64,000 nucleotides of DNA from Arenibacter palladensis (lineage in GTDB: Bacteria > Bacteroidota > Bacteroidia > Flavobacteriales > Flavobacteriaceae): positions 499,795 through 563,794 of the forward strand of contig NZ_FQUX01000002.1 of assembly GCF_900129275.1 (NCBI RefSeq). The letters run 5' to 3'. Each line of letters starts with the position of its first letter. Position 1 is the stretch's first letter. Under the pieces are notes generated by a model. The model saw only the letters and a list, made by a program, of their open reading frames with translations, did no database searches and was not told the DNA's origin. Shown here in pieces: positions 1 to 8,399 of this stretch. The position numbers were made by a program, and so were the translations under genes.

Positions 1-53
1 ATTAGCGTTAGGACTAAAAGCGAAATTCCGATCCAGATTTTGCTTCTCTTCAT
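1..53 (-). CDS. N-terminus of a probable exported protein, cut by the left edge
   Basis: An ATG at 53-51 on the minus strand opens a frame that stays open to the window edge and gives only 17 residues. They start MKRSK and continue into a hydrophobic stretch (IWIGISLLVLTL), which is the shape of a signal peptide or a first membrane helix. The family cannot be named from this fragment. The 254 bases between it and the divergent OsmC gene are AT-rich and hold no other gene. Confidence 0.45.
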   Translation of the reverse strand, partial: MKRSKIWIGISLLVLTL

Positions 54-307
54 GGGGGTGCAATTTTATTTATAATAAGACGGCTTAAATATAGGATGAT
101 ATACTTAAATAACGGACGAAATGCACAAATTCTTATATATATTCCTTTTTTTTAACACTAATTTCTAACTTGTTAATACCCATTATTTGGTGATAAGCCA
201 ATCCTTCAATAAGGCTAAGCAAATTACCAATTTAAATATACCATAGCCAACCACCTAAATAATTCTATATATTGTAGTGACTGATATTATTTCAAAACCT
301 ATTCAAT

Positions 308-778
308 ATGAAAAACCACCTATACCATACCACAGTACAATGGACGGGAAATGAAGGAAAAGGCACTTTGGATCCGAAATCCTATAATAGAAACCATGAA
401 ATCTACTGTCCAGATAAATATAGTACAATAAAGGGATCGTCAGATGCCGCTTTCTCGGGGGACGGCAAAAGATATAATCCAGAAGACTTATTGGTTTCCT
501 CCATCTCGGCCTGTCATATGCTTTGGTATCTTCATTTATGTGCAATAAACAAAATAGTGGTCACGGAATATACCGATAAGGCTGTTGGCCTAATGGTGGA
601 AACATCCAATGGCAGTGGAAGATTTAAGGAAGTTACACTTAACCCTTTTATCAAGATAACGGAGGCCCATTTGATCCAGAAGGCGATTCAATTGCATTCG
701 GAGGCCCATGCAATGTGCTTTATAGCCAATTCCTGCAATTTCAAAATCAATCATAAACCCACAATTACGGTTGAATAA
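308..778 (+). CDS. OsmC family protein (probable peroxiredoxin)
   Basis: The protein has 156 residues and the pattern of the OsmC/Ohr superfamily, cytosolic thiol enzymes that reduce organic hydroperoxides. Both active-site cysteines are visible: Cys69 in the SISAC-H motif that starts the central helix, and Cys137 in an A-H-x-x-C-F-I-A-N-S motif. The region PEDLLVSSIS just before Cys69 is also typical. Length is normal for the family. The gene stands alone, 45 bases upstream of the SASA-type esterase gene on the same strand, so co-transcription is possible but not shown. The family assignment is firm; the substrate is not known. Confidence 0.9.
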   Translation: MKNHLYHTTVQWTGNEGKGTLDPKSYNRNHEIYCPDKYSTIKGSSDAAFSGDGKRYNPEDLLVSSISACHMLWYLHLCAINKIVVTEYTDKAVGLMVETSNGSGRFKEVTLNPFIKITEAHLIQKAIQLHSEAHAMCFIANSCNFKINHKPTITVE

Positions 779-823
779 TAATTTCAACTTATATTTGGGA
801 GGCCATGTAAAGACAACATCCAC

Positions 824-1651
824 ATGATCAATAAAATATTTTCCCTTACCATTGTGCTTATTTTCATGCTATCTGTAAGTTATGGGCAGGACAAAAACGA
901 AAGGACCCAATTTTTCCCAAAAGAAGAACTGTCGGTAAATAATATTCCCGATAAGGAAAATATATGGGTTTTTATCCTTGCCGGACAATCCAATATGGCC
1001 GGTAGAGGGTTAGTGGAACCTCAGGATACCGTTCCCAACAATAGGGTATATGCCCTGAACGGGAAAGGAAATATCATCATTGCCAAAGAGCCCCTACATT
1101 TTTATGAACCATCAATGGCAGGCTTGGATAGTGGTCTTTCTTTCGGTAAATCCCTCATTAAACATATCCCGGACAGTATATCGGTACTGTTGGTGCCCAC
1201 AGCGGTAGGGGGAAGCTCAATTTCGCAATGGTTAAACGATTCCATCCATAGGGAGGTAAAACTATTTTCCAATTTCAAAAGAATGGCAGAATTGGGTATG
1301 CAATACGGCACGGTAAAAGGGATTCTATGGCATCAGGGCGAAAGTGATGCCAAAACCAAGGAGGCTCCATTGTACCAAAGTAAATTATCGGAATTGATCT
1401 ATCAGTTCAGAAAGGTAGTCGGGAACCAAGAGATGACCGTTGTAATAGGACAACTAGGCAGTTATTCCACCAATCCCTTATGGTCCAAGATCAATGACCA
1501 TATAAAATACTATGTATCCACCGATCCGAATTCAGGGATGATCAATACCCAGGACCTAAAGGACAAAGGCGATAAGGTGCACTTCGATTCCAAAGCGCAG
1601 CGAGCTCTAGGCGAAAGGTATGCCAATGAATTTATTAAATTACAGCATTAG
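824..1651 (+). CDS. secreted SASA-family carbohydrate esterase (sialate O-acetylesterase-like)
   Basis: This 275-residue protein begins with a signal peptide (hydrophobic residues 5-20, then Gly-Gln), so it acts outside the cytoplasm. It then shows the SGNH-type SASA/CE6 fold: the G-Q-S-N-M block with nucleophile Ser56, a G-G-S-S block in the middle, a W-H-Q-G-E-S-D block, and a C-terminal D-x-x-H pair (Asp250, His253) completing the triad. Family members remove O-acetyl groups from sialic acids or from xylan and related plant or algal sugars. No polysaccharide-utilisation genes lie beside it, so the substrate cannot be inferred. The next gene is convergent. Confidence 0.85.
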   Translation: MINKIFSLTIVLIFMLSVSYGQDKNERTQFFPKEELSVNNIPDKENIWVFILAGQSNMAGRGLVEPQDTVPNNRVYALNGKGNIIIAKEPLHFYEPSMAGLDSGLSFGKSLIKHIPDSISVLLVPTAVGGSSISQWLNDSIHREVKLFSNFKRMAELGMQYGTVKGILWHQGESDAKTKEAPLYQSKLSELIYQFRKVVGNQEMTVVIGQLGSYSTNPLWSKINDHIKYYVSTDPNSGMINTQDLKDKGDKVHFDSKAQRALGERYANEFIKLQH

Positions 1652-2013
1652 CCATAATTTGGCGTATAACAAACCATTTGACCCTTGTTTGCCAACTTTA
1701 TTATTTCCTACTCCAAAAACCTATATCAGGAGGTCAGCACATAAATGGCCCAAGCGACGCAAAAAGCACAATAGAGATAAAATAAAAATTCGTTTAATGT
1801 AGTATTTTCCTTCATAGGATTGGGTTTATATATAAAACCCCAAAATGAAGGGAAAAGGATTTTGCCTCCCATGTATGGAACATAATTTCGACAACATGAC
1901 CCCAATTCGGATGAAGGGTCAAAATCATCTATGAAAGTAAAATCCTACAAAACCACAAAACCTAGAAAGGCAACTGTTTACCGATGATTTCTTGATCTTA
2001 AATTGCATTAATA
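1652..2013. other. gene-free gap between convergent genes
   Basis: This stretch separates the esterase from the convergent oxidoreductase. A short inverted repeat (GGGTTT at 1822-1827 with AAACCC at 1835-1840) could be a weak terminator but has no T-run. A 60-codon frame at 1620-1802 overlaps the end of the esterase and has no family features. Nothing else is seen. Confidence 0.5.
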
Positions 2014-3102
2014 CTACAATTTTACCACACAATTCTGTGCAGCCGATTTGTAGATGGCCTCAACCACACGAATATCTCGTAGTCCTTCTTCCCCAGGAAC
2101 AATTAAGTCGGTTTTCTCCATAATGGCCAACGCATCTTCATCCATTTGTTTGGCCTGTTGATTGGCGATGGAAAATTTAATGATCGTTCCGTCGGACATA
2201 CTTCCGTTATTGCCATTATAGGAACTGTGTGGAGCCATTTTTAACCAGCCTTTTTCGTAGTTTACCTGAAGATGGTTCATATTTATACCAAAACTGGTCT
2301 GGCAGGATGCCCGGACACCACTGGGAAATTCCAATTGAAACATCATGGTTTCCTCAACTTCGTGATAAATTTCAGGTCGGGTCGTAGAGGCCTGCGCCAA
2401 TACCGAAATGGGTTCTTCACCCGTGGCCAAACGGGCACCTTGTAGTGCGTACACCCCCATATCGCCCATTGCTCCACCTCCTAATTTTTTATTTTGCTTC
2501 CAATGATTGGTCCTACCGTCAAAATATCCTGCGGCAGAAGTCACCATCCGCACCTTGCCGAAAGGCTTTTCCTTGCCCACTTTCATATAGGCCTGAATAT
2601 TGGGGTCGTGCTGACAGCGGTACCCGATAGCCAGTTTTACCTTATTGTCCTTACAGGCCTTGATCATTGCCTCACAATCGGCTACAGAAGGTGCCATTGG
2701 CTTTTCGCACCAAACATGCTTACCGGCATTGGCCGCCCTTATGGTATATTCGGCATGCATGGAAGGTGGTAAGACCACATAAACCACATCGATATCCGGA
2801 TTATTGGCTATGGTATCAAAATTTTTGTAATTGTATACGTTCTTATCCGGAATACCATATTTTTCCTTCCAAACCGGAATTTTTTCGGGACTCCCGGTTA
2901 CTATGCCCCTTAATTCACAGTTGTTCGTCAATTGTAGGGCGGGGGCAAGAAGATCGGTACTATAATAACCCAATCCAACTAGGGCAACCCCTAATTTTTT
3001 CTTTTGTGACCTGGTCTTGGATAGTAATATTTGAGGTGTAAATGCACTTGCTGCAGCAATCAACCCTGCCTTTTGAATAAATATTCGCCTTTGTTTTTCC
3101 AT
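2014..3102 (-). CDS. Gfo/Idh/MocA family oxidoreductase with Tat-like signal
   Basis: The 362-residue protein starts with a twin-arginine-like export signal (RRIFIQK followed by Ala-rich hydrophobic residues). The N-terminal half is a Rossmann domain beginning V-A-L-V-G-L-G-Y-Y, and the E-K-P-M-A motif carries the conserved lysine of glucose-fructose oxidoreductase relatives. The C-terminal half is the usual GFO_IDH_MocA C domain. Such enzymes use tightly bound NAD(P) on sugars or inositols; periplasmic members are common in Bacteroidota. I chose the ATG at 3102 because it puts the RR motif at the N-terminus; an earlier start at 3168 would add 22 residues without signal character. The substrate is unknown. 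Confidence 0.85.
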   Translation of the reverse strand: MEKQRRIFIQKAGLIAAASAFTPQILLSKTRSQKKKLGVALVGLGYYSTDLLAPALQLTNNCELRGIVTGSPEKIPVWKEKYGIPDKNVYNYKNFDTIANNPDIDVVYVVLPPSMHAEYTIRAANAGKHVWCEKPMAPSVADCEAMIKACKDNKVKLAIGYRCQHDPNIQAYMKVGKEKPFGKVRMVTSAAGYFDGRTNHWKQNKKLGGGAMGDMGVYALQGARLATGEEPISVLAQASTTRPEIYHEVEETMMFQLEFPSGVRASCQTSFGINMNHLQVNYEKGWLKMAPHSSYNGNNGSMSDGTIIKFSIANQQAKQMDEDALAIMEKTDLIVPGEEGLRDIRVVEAIYKSAAQNCVVKL

Positions 3103-3317
3103 GGTTTCAAATTGAAGGTAGAAAATACTACAAAAATTTGATAATTCCATAAAAATATGGCAAACCATGGGAGTAGAATTGACGCTACTGTATTACCTTG
3201 TTTGCATAATTTAAAATTAGGGATAGTTCAATTCTATAGCTATTAGGGCATATAATGCCACATCCCATAAATTTGAAAATAACTATAAAACGGATTGATA
3301 CGAAGATAACAATATCG

Positions 3318-3857
3318 TTATTCCTTTTTCTGAAGGTTTTGGACCAATAGGTCCTTTAAAACGTAGGCGGCAACAAGAACAAATCCGGTAATCAGGGTAG
3401 GGGTAGCATATTCCCATTCCAATATTTTTGTCAAGCTGCCAATAATTATGGCAAGTATACCAATAATCATCATGGTGTTCCACATAAAATAGGCAATATC
3501 ACTTCTGTCGTCTTCCTTGTCATCAATAAGATATGTTGTGCCTTCCATAATGATCCAAATAATGAAGGCCAGGCCGCCAATGACCTGAAAAAATTCATTG
3601 TGGGATATATCCAGAATCTTGAAAATTCCATTTAGGGACCAAGAGGTAACCAAAACTAATTTGTTGTATTGCAGAAATCCTTTTTTTGTTTTGTTCCAAA
3701 ATCGCCATGCGTACAATATACCAATTGCAATGAGGGAAACCAATATAAGGGGATCGGCAATGGTCTTTAAATGTAAGATTTTACAAAGAAAGCCTAAAAC
3801 AAGTAGGGAAATGGCAATTCTTAAAGGTGTTCTCAAAATCTTCTTTTCTGTTTCCAT
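3318..3857 (-). CDS. multipass membrane protein with three GldL_N-like repeats
   Basis: This protein has 179 residues from the preferred ATG at 3857 (an ATG seven codons earlier is possible). About six hydrophobic segments are visible. Three of them share the same local pattern, a hydrophobic helix with Gly followed by K-I-L and H, D or E (Lys26-His29, Lys80-Asp83, Lys144-Glu147), then a polar turn and a second helix. This resembles the N-terminal membrane hairpin of GldL, the T9SS motor protein, repeated three times without GldL's cytoplasmic domain. The function is unknown. No T9SS motor gene adjoins it, so a role in gliding is not implied. Confidence 0.6.
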   Translation of the reverse strand: METEKKILRTPLRIAISLLVLGFLCKILHLKTIADPLILVSLIAIGILYAWRFWNKTKKGFLQYNKLVLVTSWSLNGIFKILDISHNEFFQVIGGLAFIIWIIMEGTTYLIDDKEDDRSDIAYFMWNTMMIIGILAIIIGSLTKILEWEYATPTLITGFVLVAAYVLKDLLVQNLQKKE

Positions 3858-3951
3858 AAAATTGTTTTTAAGATTCATTGCATTTCAGCTTGGTATAACT
3901 GAATTGCCTTTTGCCCTTTTTAGAAAAGACATTTCCCCATGGTACCACTAG

Positions 3952-4395
3952 CTAAAGGACCTTGATATTGGCTTTTAACCCTTCCATTATTCCTAATATA
4001 TTATCTACTGTTTCCTTTAAATAATATTTAATCAGTACGTGGGGGATACGAATGGTGGTAAATCCATTTCTAAAAGAGTGCATGGCTTCTTCCAAATCGT
4101 TTATAGCCTGTTCATGGGTTAGGGAATGGTATTCCGTGTCTATTTCTATATTAAGCTTTACCCTAGATATAGCAATATCCACTGATTTTTTTCCATCCCA
4201 CCATTCCAGCATTGGATTTACACCGGCATTTTTTAAACCATAATATAATTGTATGGCTTCCTTGGGGGTTCTTTTAAGTTTGATAAGCTTTTCCATGCGG
4301 CCTCTATGCTTCGCACAAAGCTCTATGCCTAATAGATCCATCGCACTTTTGTGGTCAAGATAATCAAGCTCTTTGTTACAATCTAAACATGTCAT
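3952..4395 (-). CDS. small zinc-finger plus DUF559/Vsr-like nuclease-fold protein
   Basis: The 147-residue protein has two visible parts. Residues 3-30 carry Cys3-x-x-Cys6 and Cys27-x-x-His30, a probable zinc ribbon. Residues about 43-135 have the layout of the PD-(D/E)XK superfamily as in DUF559: a helix with Glu46, Val-Asp73-Ile-Ala, then Leu-x-Ile-Glu84-Ile-Asp86 followed by Tyr-His90, and a closing I-R-I-P strand. In DUF559 and Vsr proteins these acidic residues bind the catalytic metal. The usual Gly after the second Asp is Thr87. The gene is monocistronic. Nuclease activity is an inference from motif layout, and a non-catalytic DNA-binding role is possible. Confidence 0.55.
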   Translation of the reverse strand: MTCLDCNKELDYLDHKSAMDLLGIELCAKHRGRMEKLIKLKRTPKEAIQLYYGLKNAGVNPMLEWWDGKKSVDIAISRVKLNIEIDTEYHSLTHEQAINDLEEAMHSFRNGFTTIRIPHVLIKYYLKETVDNILGIMEGLKANIKVL

Positions 4396-4627
4396 TCAAG
4401 TAGGTTAAAAATTTAATTTGGGACTATTATAACCGTAATATTTTTGGATTATTATGTGGGGGTTATCCAAAAAGGCCATCTTTTAGACGAACTGCAACTT
4501 TTTAGATGAACTGCCTACTTTTTAAACCACATGGCCTTTAAAAAATAAATATTCTTCCGCATTTTGGAATATCCCTATATATTTACATATTCGCTATACC
4601 AAACCATAAATAATGGAATGTAGAACA

Positions 4628-5728
4628 ATGTTTAAGACAATAGTATCCTCCTTTATATGTATTGTAATTCTGTTGGGCTGCAGGGACCAACAAAACACAG
4701 AGCCCAAAGATGCTACGGCCTTGGCACTGCCGGAACTGACTTTTAACGAAGCCAACCGATTGGTTCGCCTGCCATTGGAGTGCCTTCAAACGGAATATCC
4801 CAACAAATTAAATCAGTCACTTCAGGATTCAACCCATTTGGGCAGTCCTAAACAATTGCACCCGGCATTTTATGGTTGTTATGACTGGCATTCCTCCGTT
4901 CACGGTCACTGGTCCTTGGTTTCCCTAATAAAACAGTTTCCTAGTTTAAATCAGGCTTCCACAATTCGCAATAAATTGGTGGAAAATATTTCCAGGGAAA
5001 ATATATTGGCCGAAGTAGACTATTTTAATATGATTGGCAATAATTCATTTGAACGTACATATGGATGGGCCTGGATCTTGAAATTGACCGAAGAGCTTCA
5101 TACATGGCAGGATCCTTTGGCACGTGACCTAGAGGTTAACTTACAGCCGTTGACAAATTATATTGTGGCAGCCTATATAGAATTTTTACCAAAATTAAAT
5201 TATCCCATTAGGGTGGGGGAACACACCAACACCGCCTTTGGACTTTCCATGGCTTGGGATTATGCGGTTGTCCTCGAGGACGAAGCTTTAAAAAACGCCA
5301 TTACTACAAGTGTTGCCCGATTTTATGAAAACGATGCAGATTGTCCCATGAACTGGGAACCTAGCGGATTCGATTTTTTATCGCCATGCCTGGAAGAGGC
5401 CAATCTGGTCAGAAAAATTTATAGCCCGGAAAAGTTTAAAAAATGGTTGGATAAATTCTTGCCCCAATTGGCAGATCCTCAATTTCAGCTAGAGCCCGGA
5501 ATAGTGTCCGATAGAACAGATGGCAAATTGGTGCATTTGGATGGCCTCAATTTTAGCAGGGCCTGGTGTTTGTACGGTATTGCGGAGACACTTCCCCAAT
5601 ACGCACATTTAAAACAAATTGCCACCGCGCATATTAATTACTCCTTGCCCAGTATTGTTGATGATAATTACAGTGGTACCCATTGGTTGGGAAGTTTTGC
5701 ATTATACGCTTTAAATACAGCACAATAG
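4628..5728 (+). CDS. DUF2891 family lipoprotein
   Basis: The 366-residue protein starts with a lipoprotein signal (hydrophobic stretch ending L-L-G-C at about residue 18), so it is probably membrane-anchored in the periplasm. The body matches the DUF2891 family, recognisable by the segment H-P-A-F-Y-G-C-Y-D-W-H-S-S-V-H-G-H-W near residue 80 and by an alpha-helical architecture rich in Trp and His. No reaction is known for the family. The gene ends one base before the NRAMP-like gene and begins a five-gene operon with the 5-oxoprolinase subunits, so a part in handling pyroglutamyl compounds is plausible but unproven. An ATG five codons upstream (4613) is an alternative start. Confidence 0.75.
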   Translation: MFKTIVSSFICIVILLGCRDQQNTEPKDATALALPELTFNEANRLVRLPLECLQTEYPNKLNQSLQDSTHLGSPKQLHPAFYGCYDWHSSVHGHWSLVSLIKQFPSLNQASTIRNKLVENISRENILAEVDYFNMIGNNSFERTYGWAWILKLTEELHTWQDPLARDLEVNLQPLTNYIVAAYIEFLPKLNYPIRVGEHTNTAFGLSMAWDYAVVLEDEALKNAITTSVARFYENDADCPMNWEPSGFDFLSPCLEEANLVRKIYSPEKFKKWLDKFLPQLADPQFQLEPGIVSDRTDGKLVHLDGLNFSRAWCLYGIAETLPQYAHLKQIATAHINYSLPSIVDDNYSGTHWLGSFALYALNTAQ

Positions 5729-5729
5729 C

Positions 5730-6923
5730 ATGAAATTGAAAATGGGGCCAGGGGTTTTGGTCGCGGCAGCCTTTATTGGTCCTGGCACCGTTACCGTTTG
5801 CTCCATGGCCGGCGTACAATATGGATATTTACTTCTCTGGGCCCTATTGTTATCCGTAGTGGCCACCGTGGTATTACAGGAAATGGCTGCGAGATTAGGA
5901 ATTGTAACCCAAAAAGGGTTGGCCAACGCAATAAAGGAAGAGATAGGTGTGCGTTGGATAAAAATGTTGGTATTGGGTTTGATCCTATCGGCAATAGTTA
6001 TAGGCAATGCCGCTTATGAAGGCGGTAATATAGGTGGTGCCTCCTTAGGCCTCGAGGCCATATTTGGACAAGAATATCAAAGTTTTTATCCTTGGATTGT
6101 AGGGATTTTTGCATTTCTACTTTTGTTTCTTGGTAATTATCGGGTTTTAGAAAAGGTACTGGTTTCCTTAGTAGTAATCATGAGCATATCCTTTCTATTG
6201 ACGGTCATAATTACAAGACCAGATATTTCAGCTATAATTCAAGGTCTTTTTATTCCCAAAACGCCGGATGGAAGTATTTTGAACATTATTGCCCTGGTAG
6301 GCACCACGGTAGTACCTTATAATTTATTCTTACATACCTCATTGGTAAGTGAAAAATGGAAATCCAAAGAGAATTTAAAGGAAGCACGTAGGGATACCGT
6401 CGTATCCATTGTTTTGGGTGGCATGGTATCCATGGCAATAGTGGTTACCGCAGCTGCCATTCCTTCTAGCGAAATAACCAATGTTATGGATATGGCCAAA
6501 GGCTTGGAACCACTTTATGGGGAAAGTGCCAAATATTTTATGGGGATCGGGCTTTTTGCGGCCGGGGTAACCTCTGCCATTACCGCGCCTCTAGCGGCTG
6601 CCTATGTGGCCAATAGTTGTTTTGGATGGAATGCGACCATGGATAACCTACGGTTTAAATTAGTTTGGATGATCATTTTATTGGTAGGTGTCCTTTTTAT
6701 GTCCGTAGGAATAAAACCTTTGGAGATCATCAAATTTGCCCAGGTAACCAACGGAATGCTATTGCCAATTATAGCTATATTTCTACTATGGATCGTTAAC
6801 CGAAAAACAGTAATGCAGGAATATCAAAATACCCAATTTCAAAATGTAATGGGGATTATCATCATAATATTATCGGCAATACTGGGGGCAAAAAGTATAT
6901 TAACAGTTTTTGGGCTATTTTAA
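5730..6923 (+). CDS. NRAMP-superfamily transporter lacking the metal-binding motifs
   Basis: The 397-residue protein has the length and roughly eleven-helix pattern of the NRAMP/LeuT-fold family. In true Mn/Fe transporters helix 1 carries D-P-G-N; here the motif reads G17-P18-G19-T20. Helix 6 normally has M-P-H and here reads V195-P196-Y197-N198. The metal ligands Asp, Asn and Met are therefore absent, so classical Mn(II) or Fe(II) transport is unlikely. The gene lies between DUF2891 and pxpA, with four bases to the pxpA ATG. Bacillus subtilis has an NRAMP-like gene (ycsG) beside its pxpA homologue ycsF, which supports a link to 5-oxoproline or a related substrate. That substrate is inference. 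Confidence 0.8.
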   Translation: MKLKMGPGVLVAAAFIGPGTVTVCSMAGVQYGYLLLWALLLSVVATVVLQEMAARLGIVTQKGLANAIKEEIGVRWIKMLVLGLILSAIVIGNAAYEGGNIGGASLGLEAIFGQEYQSFYPWIVGIFAFLLLFLGNYRVLEKVLVSLVVIMSISFLLTVIITRPDISAIIQGLFIPKTPDGSILNIIALVGTTVVPYNLFLHTSLVSEKWKSKENLKEARRDTVVSIVLGGMVSMAIVVTAAAIPSSEITNVMDMAKGLEPLYGESAKYFMGIGLFAAGVTSAITAPLAAAYVANSCFGWNATMDNLRFKLVWMIILLVGVLFMSVGIKPLEIIKFAQVTNGMLLPIIAIFLLWIVNRKTVMQEYQNTQFQNVMGIIIIILSAILGAKSILTVFGLF

Positions 6924-6927
6924 GGAC

Positions 6928-7665
6928 ATGATAAGTATCGATATAAATTGTGATATAGGGGAGGGCGTAGGCAACGAAGCACAGCTATTGCCCTTAATTA
7001 CCTCCTGTAGTATTGCCTGCGGTGGCCATGCCGGGGATGCCGATACCATGATGCAGATAGCCTCAATGGCCAAAGAACACAAAGTACTGGTAGGGGCACA
7101 CCCATCATATCCGGATAGGGAGAATTTTGGAAGAACCAGCATCAAGATGCCAAAGGTTGAGTTGAAAAAAAGTATCCTTTCACAAATTGAGGATTTAAAC
7201 ACTGTCCTCAAATCTTTGGGTATTCCGTTAAACCACTTAAAGCCCCATGGCGCCCTTTATAATGATGTGGCAAGAGACAGGGAATTGGCATTGGTGTTTT
7301 TGGATAGCATTGAAAAATTTAAGAAATATGTTTTTTTGTATGTTCCCTTTGATTCAAAAATAGAGAAGGAAGCTCTGCGCTTGGGATTTCGAATTAAGTA
7401 CGAGGCGTTTGCCGATCGCAATTATAATGACGATCTATCCCTAGTGTCCCGTAAAGACCCTAGGGCATTACTACATGACCCCAAAGCAGTTATGGACCAT
7501 GTACTACATATGGTTACAAAAGGTGAAGTTTTGACCCTTTCCGGGAAGGCCGTAAAAATCAAGGCGGACACCTACTGTATTCACGGGGATTCTCCTTCAA
7601 CATTACAAATATTAGCGTATCTTTCCAAACATTTACCAAAGAACCAAATCTCAATAAAAAAGTGA
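6928..7665 (+). CDS. pxpA: 5-oxoprolinase subunit PxpA (LamB/YcsF family)
   Basis: The 245-residue protein starts D-I-N-C-D-I-G-E-G and continues with A-C-G-G-H-A-G-D, G-A-H-P-S-Y-P-D and L-K-P-H-G-A-L-Y-N, the signature blocks of LamB/YcsF proteins. With PxpB and PxpC it forms the ATP-dependent prokaryotic 5-oxoprolinase, which opens pyroglutamate to glutamate in the cytoplasm. PxpA is the metal-binding sugar-hydrolase-like (TIM-barrel) subunit. I chose the ATG at 6928, which has AGGA five bases upstream and lies just after the previous stop; a TTG at 6910 is unlikely. The stop overlaps the pxpB GTG start, so translation is probably coupled. Confidence 0.95.
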   Translation: MISIDINCDIGEGVGNEAQLLPLITSCSIACGGHAGDADTMMQIASMAKEHKVLVGAHPSYPDRENFGRTSIKMPKVELKKSILSQIEDLNTVLKSLGIPLNHLKPHGALYNDVARDRELALVFLDSIEKFKKYVFLYVPFDSKIEKEALRLGFRIKYEAFADRNYNDDLSLVSRKDPRALLHDPKAVMDHVLHMVTKGEVLTLSGKAVKIKADTYCIHGDSPSTLQILAYLSKHLPKNQISIKK

Positions 7666-8399
7666 GTACTTTCAAAATATCTGTAAGGCAATTTGGTGTC
7701 CATGCCATATTAATAGAATGGCCCAACAGGGTAGAAGAATCCATTTTGGACGAGATTCTTCAGTTTATTCAGTTCTTAAAAAAAAATCATCTAGATGAAA
7801 AGGAGTGGGAGTTTGTGCCCGCTTATAATTCGCTTACTCTGATCTGCAAGGACACTGTCCTCGATTTTGATTATTTTAAACCCAAAATAAAGGAATGGTA
7901 CGCAAAAAAAGGAAAGATAGATCCTGCTACCAGATACCTTTGGCGATTACCGGTATGTTATGATTTAAAATTTGGGTTGGATCTTGAGGAGATATCCGGA
8001 AAATTAAGCATGTCCGTAGAGAGTATAACAGAACTGCATTCCCAAAATATATATACGGTATATGGAATAGGTTTTTTACCAGGTTTCATGTATTTGGGAG
8101 GCGTGCCGGAAGCTTTGGAAGTTCCACGCAAAGCTACTCCCAGACCCAAAGTACTTATGGGATCGGTTGGTCTAGCAGGAAAACAGACAGGTATTTATCC
8201 ACAGGATTCACCTGGAGGCTGGAACATAATAGGGAAATGCCCTGTTCCCATGTTCGACGTAAAAAAGGAAAACCCATGTTTTGTTAAAGTTGGGGATAAA
8301 ATACAGTTTTACCCTATTTCGATGGCAGAATACCAGTTGCATAAAATTGAAAGTGAGGTAGGTATTTATAACATTGAAAAAATAGTGCTGGATGCTTAA
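7662..8399 (+). CDS. pxpB: 5-oxoprolinase subunit PxpB (KipI family)
   Basis: The 245-residue protein matches the KipI/allophanate-hydrolase subunit 1 family. The diagnostic block at about residues 128-180 is present: G-F-x-P-G-F-M-Y-L-G, P-R-x-A-x-P-R, G-S-V-G-L-A-G-x-Q-T-G-I-Y-P, and S-P-G-G-W. It is the second subunit of the ATP-dependent 5-oxoprolinase. The start codon is GTG and shares bases with the TGA of pxpA. Its 3' end overlaps the pxpC ATG by eight bases. Homologues in Bacillus (KipI) also inhibit a sporulation kinase; this operon context supports the oxoprolinase role instead. Confidence 0.95.
   Translation: MSTFKISVRQFGVHAILIEWPNRVEESILDEILQFIQFLKKNHLDEKEWEFVPAYNSLTLICKDTVLDFDYFKPKIKEWYAKKGKIDPATRYLWRLPVCYDLKFGLDLEEISGKLSMSVESITELHSQNIYTVYGIGFLPGFMYLGGVPEALEVPRKATPRPKVLMGSVGLAGKQTGIYPQDSPGGWNIIGKCPVPMFDVKKENPCFVKVGDKIQFYPISMAEYQLHKIESEVGIYNIEKIVLDA

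Noticed and set aside
1620-1802. 60-codon plus-strand frame after the esterase
   Set aside because: It overlaps the esterase 3' end and has a basic, low-complexity translation without family features.
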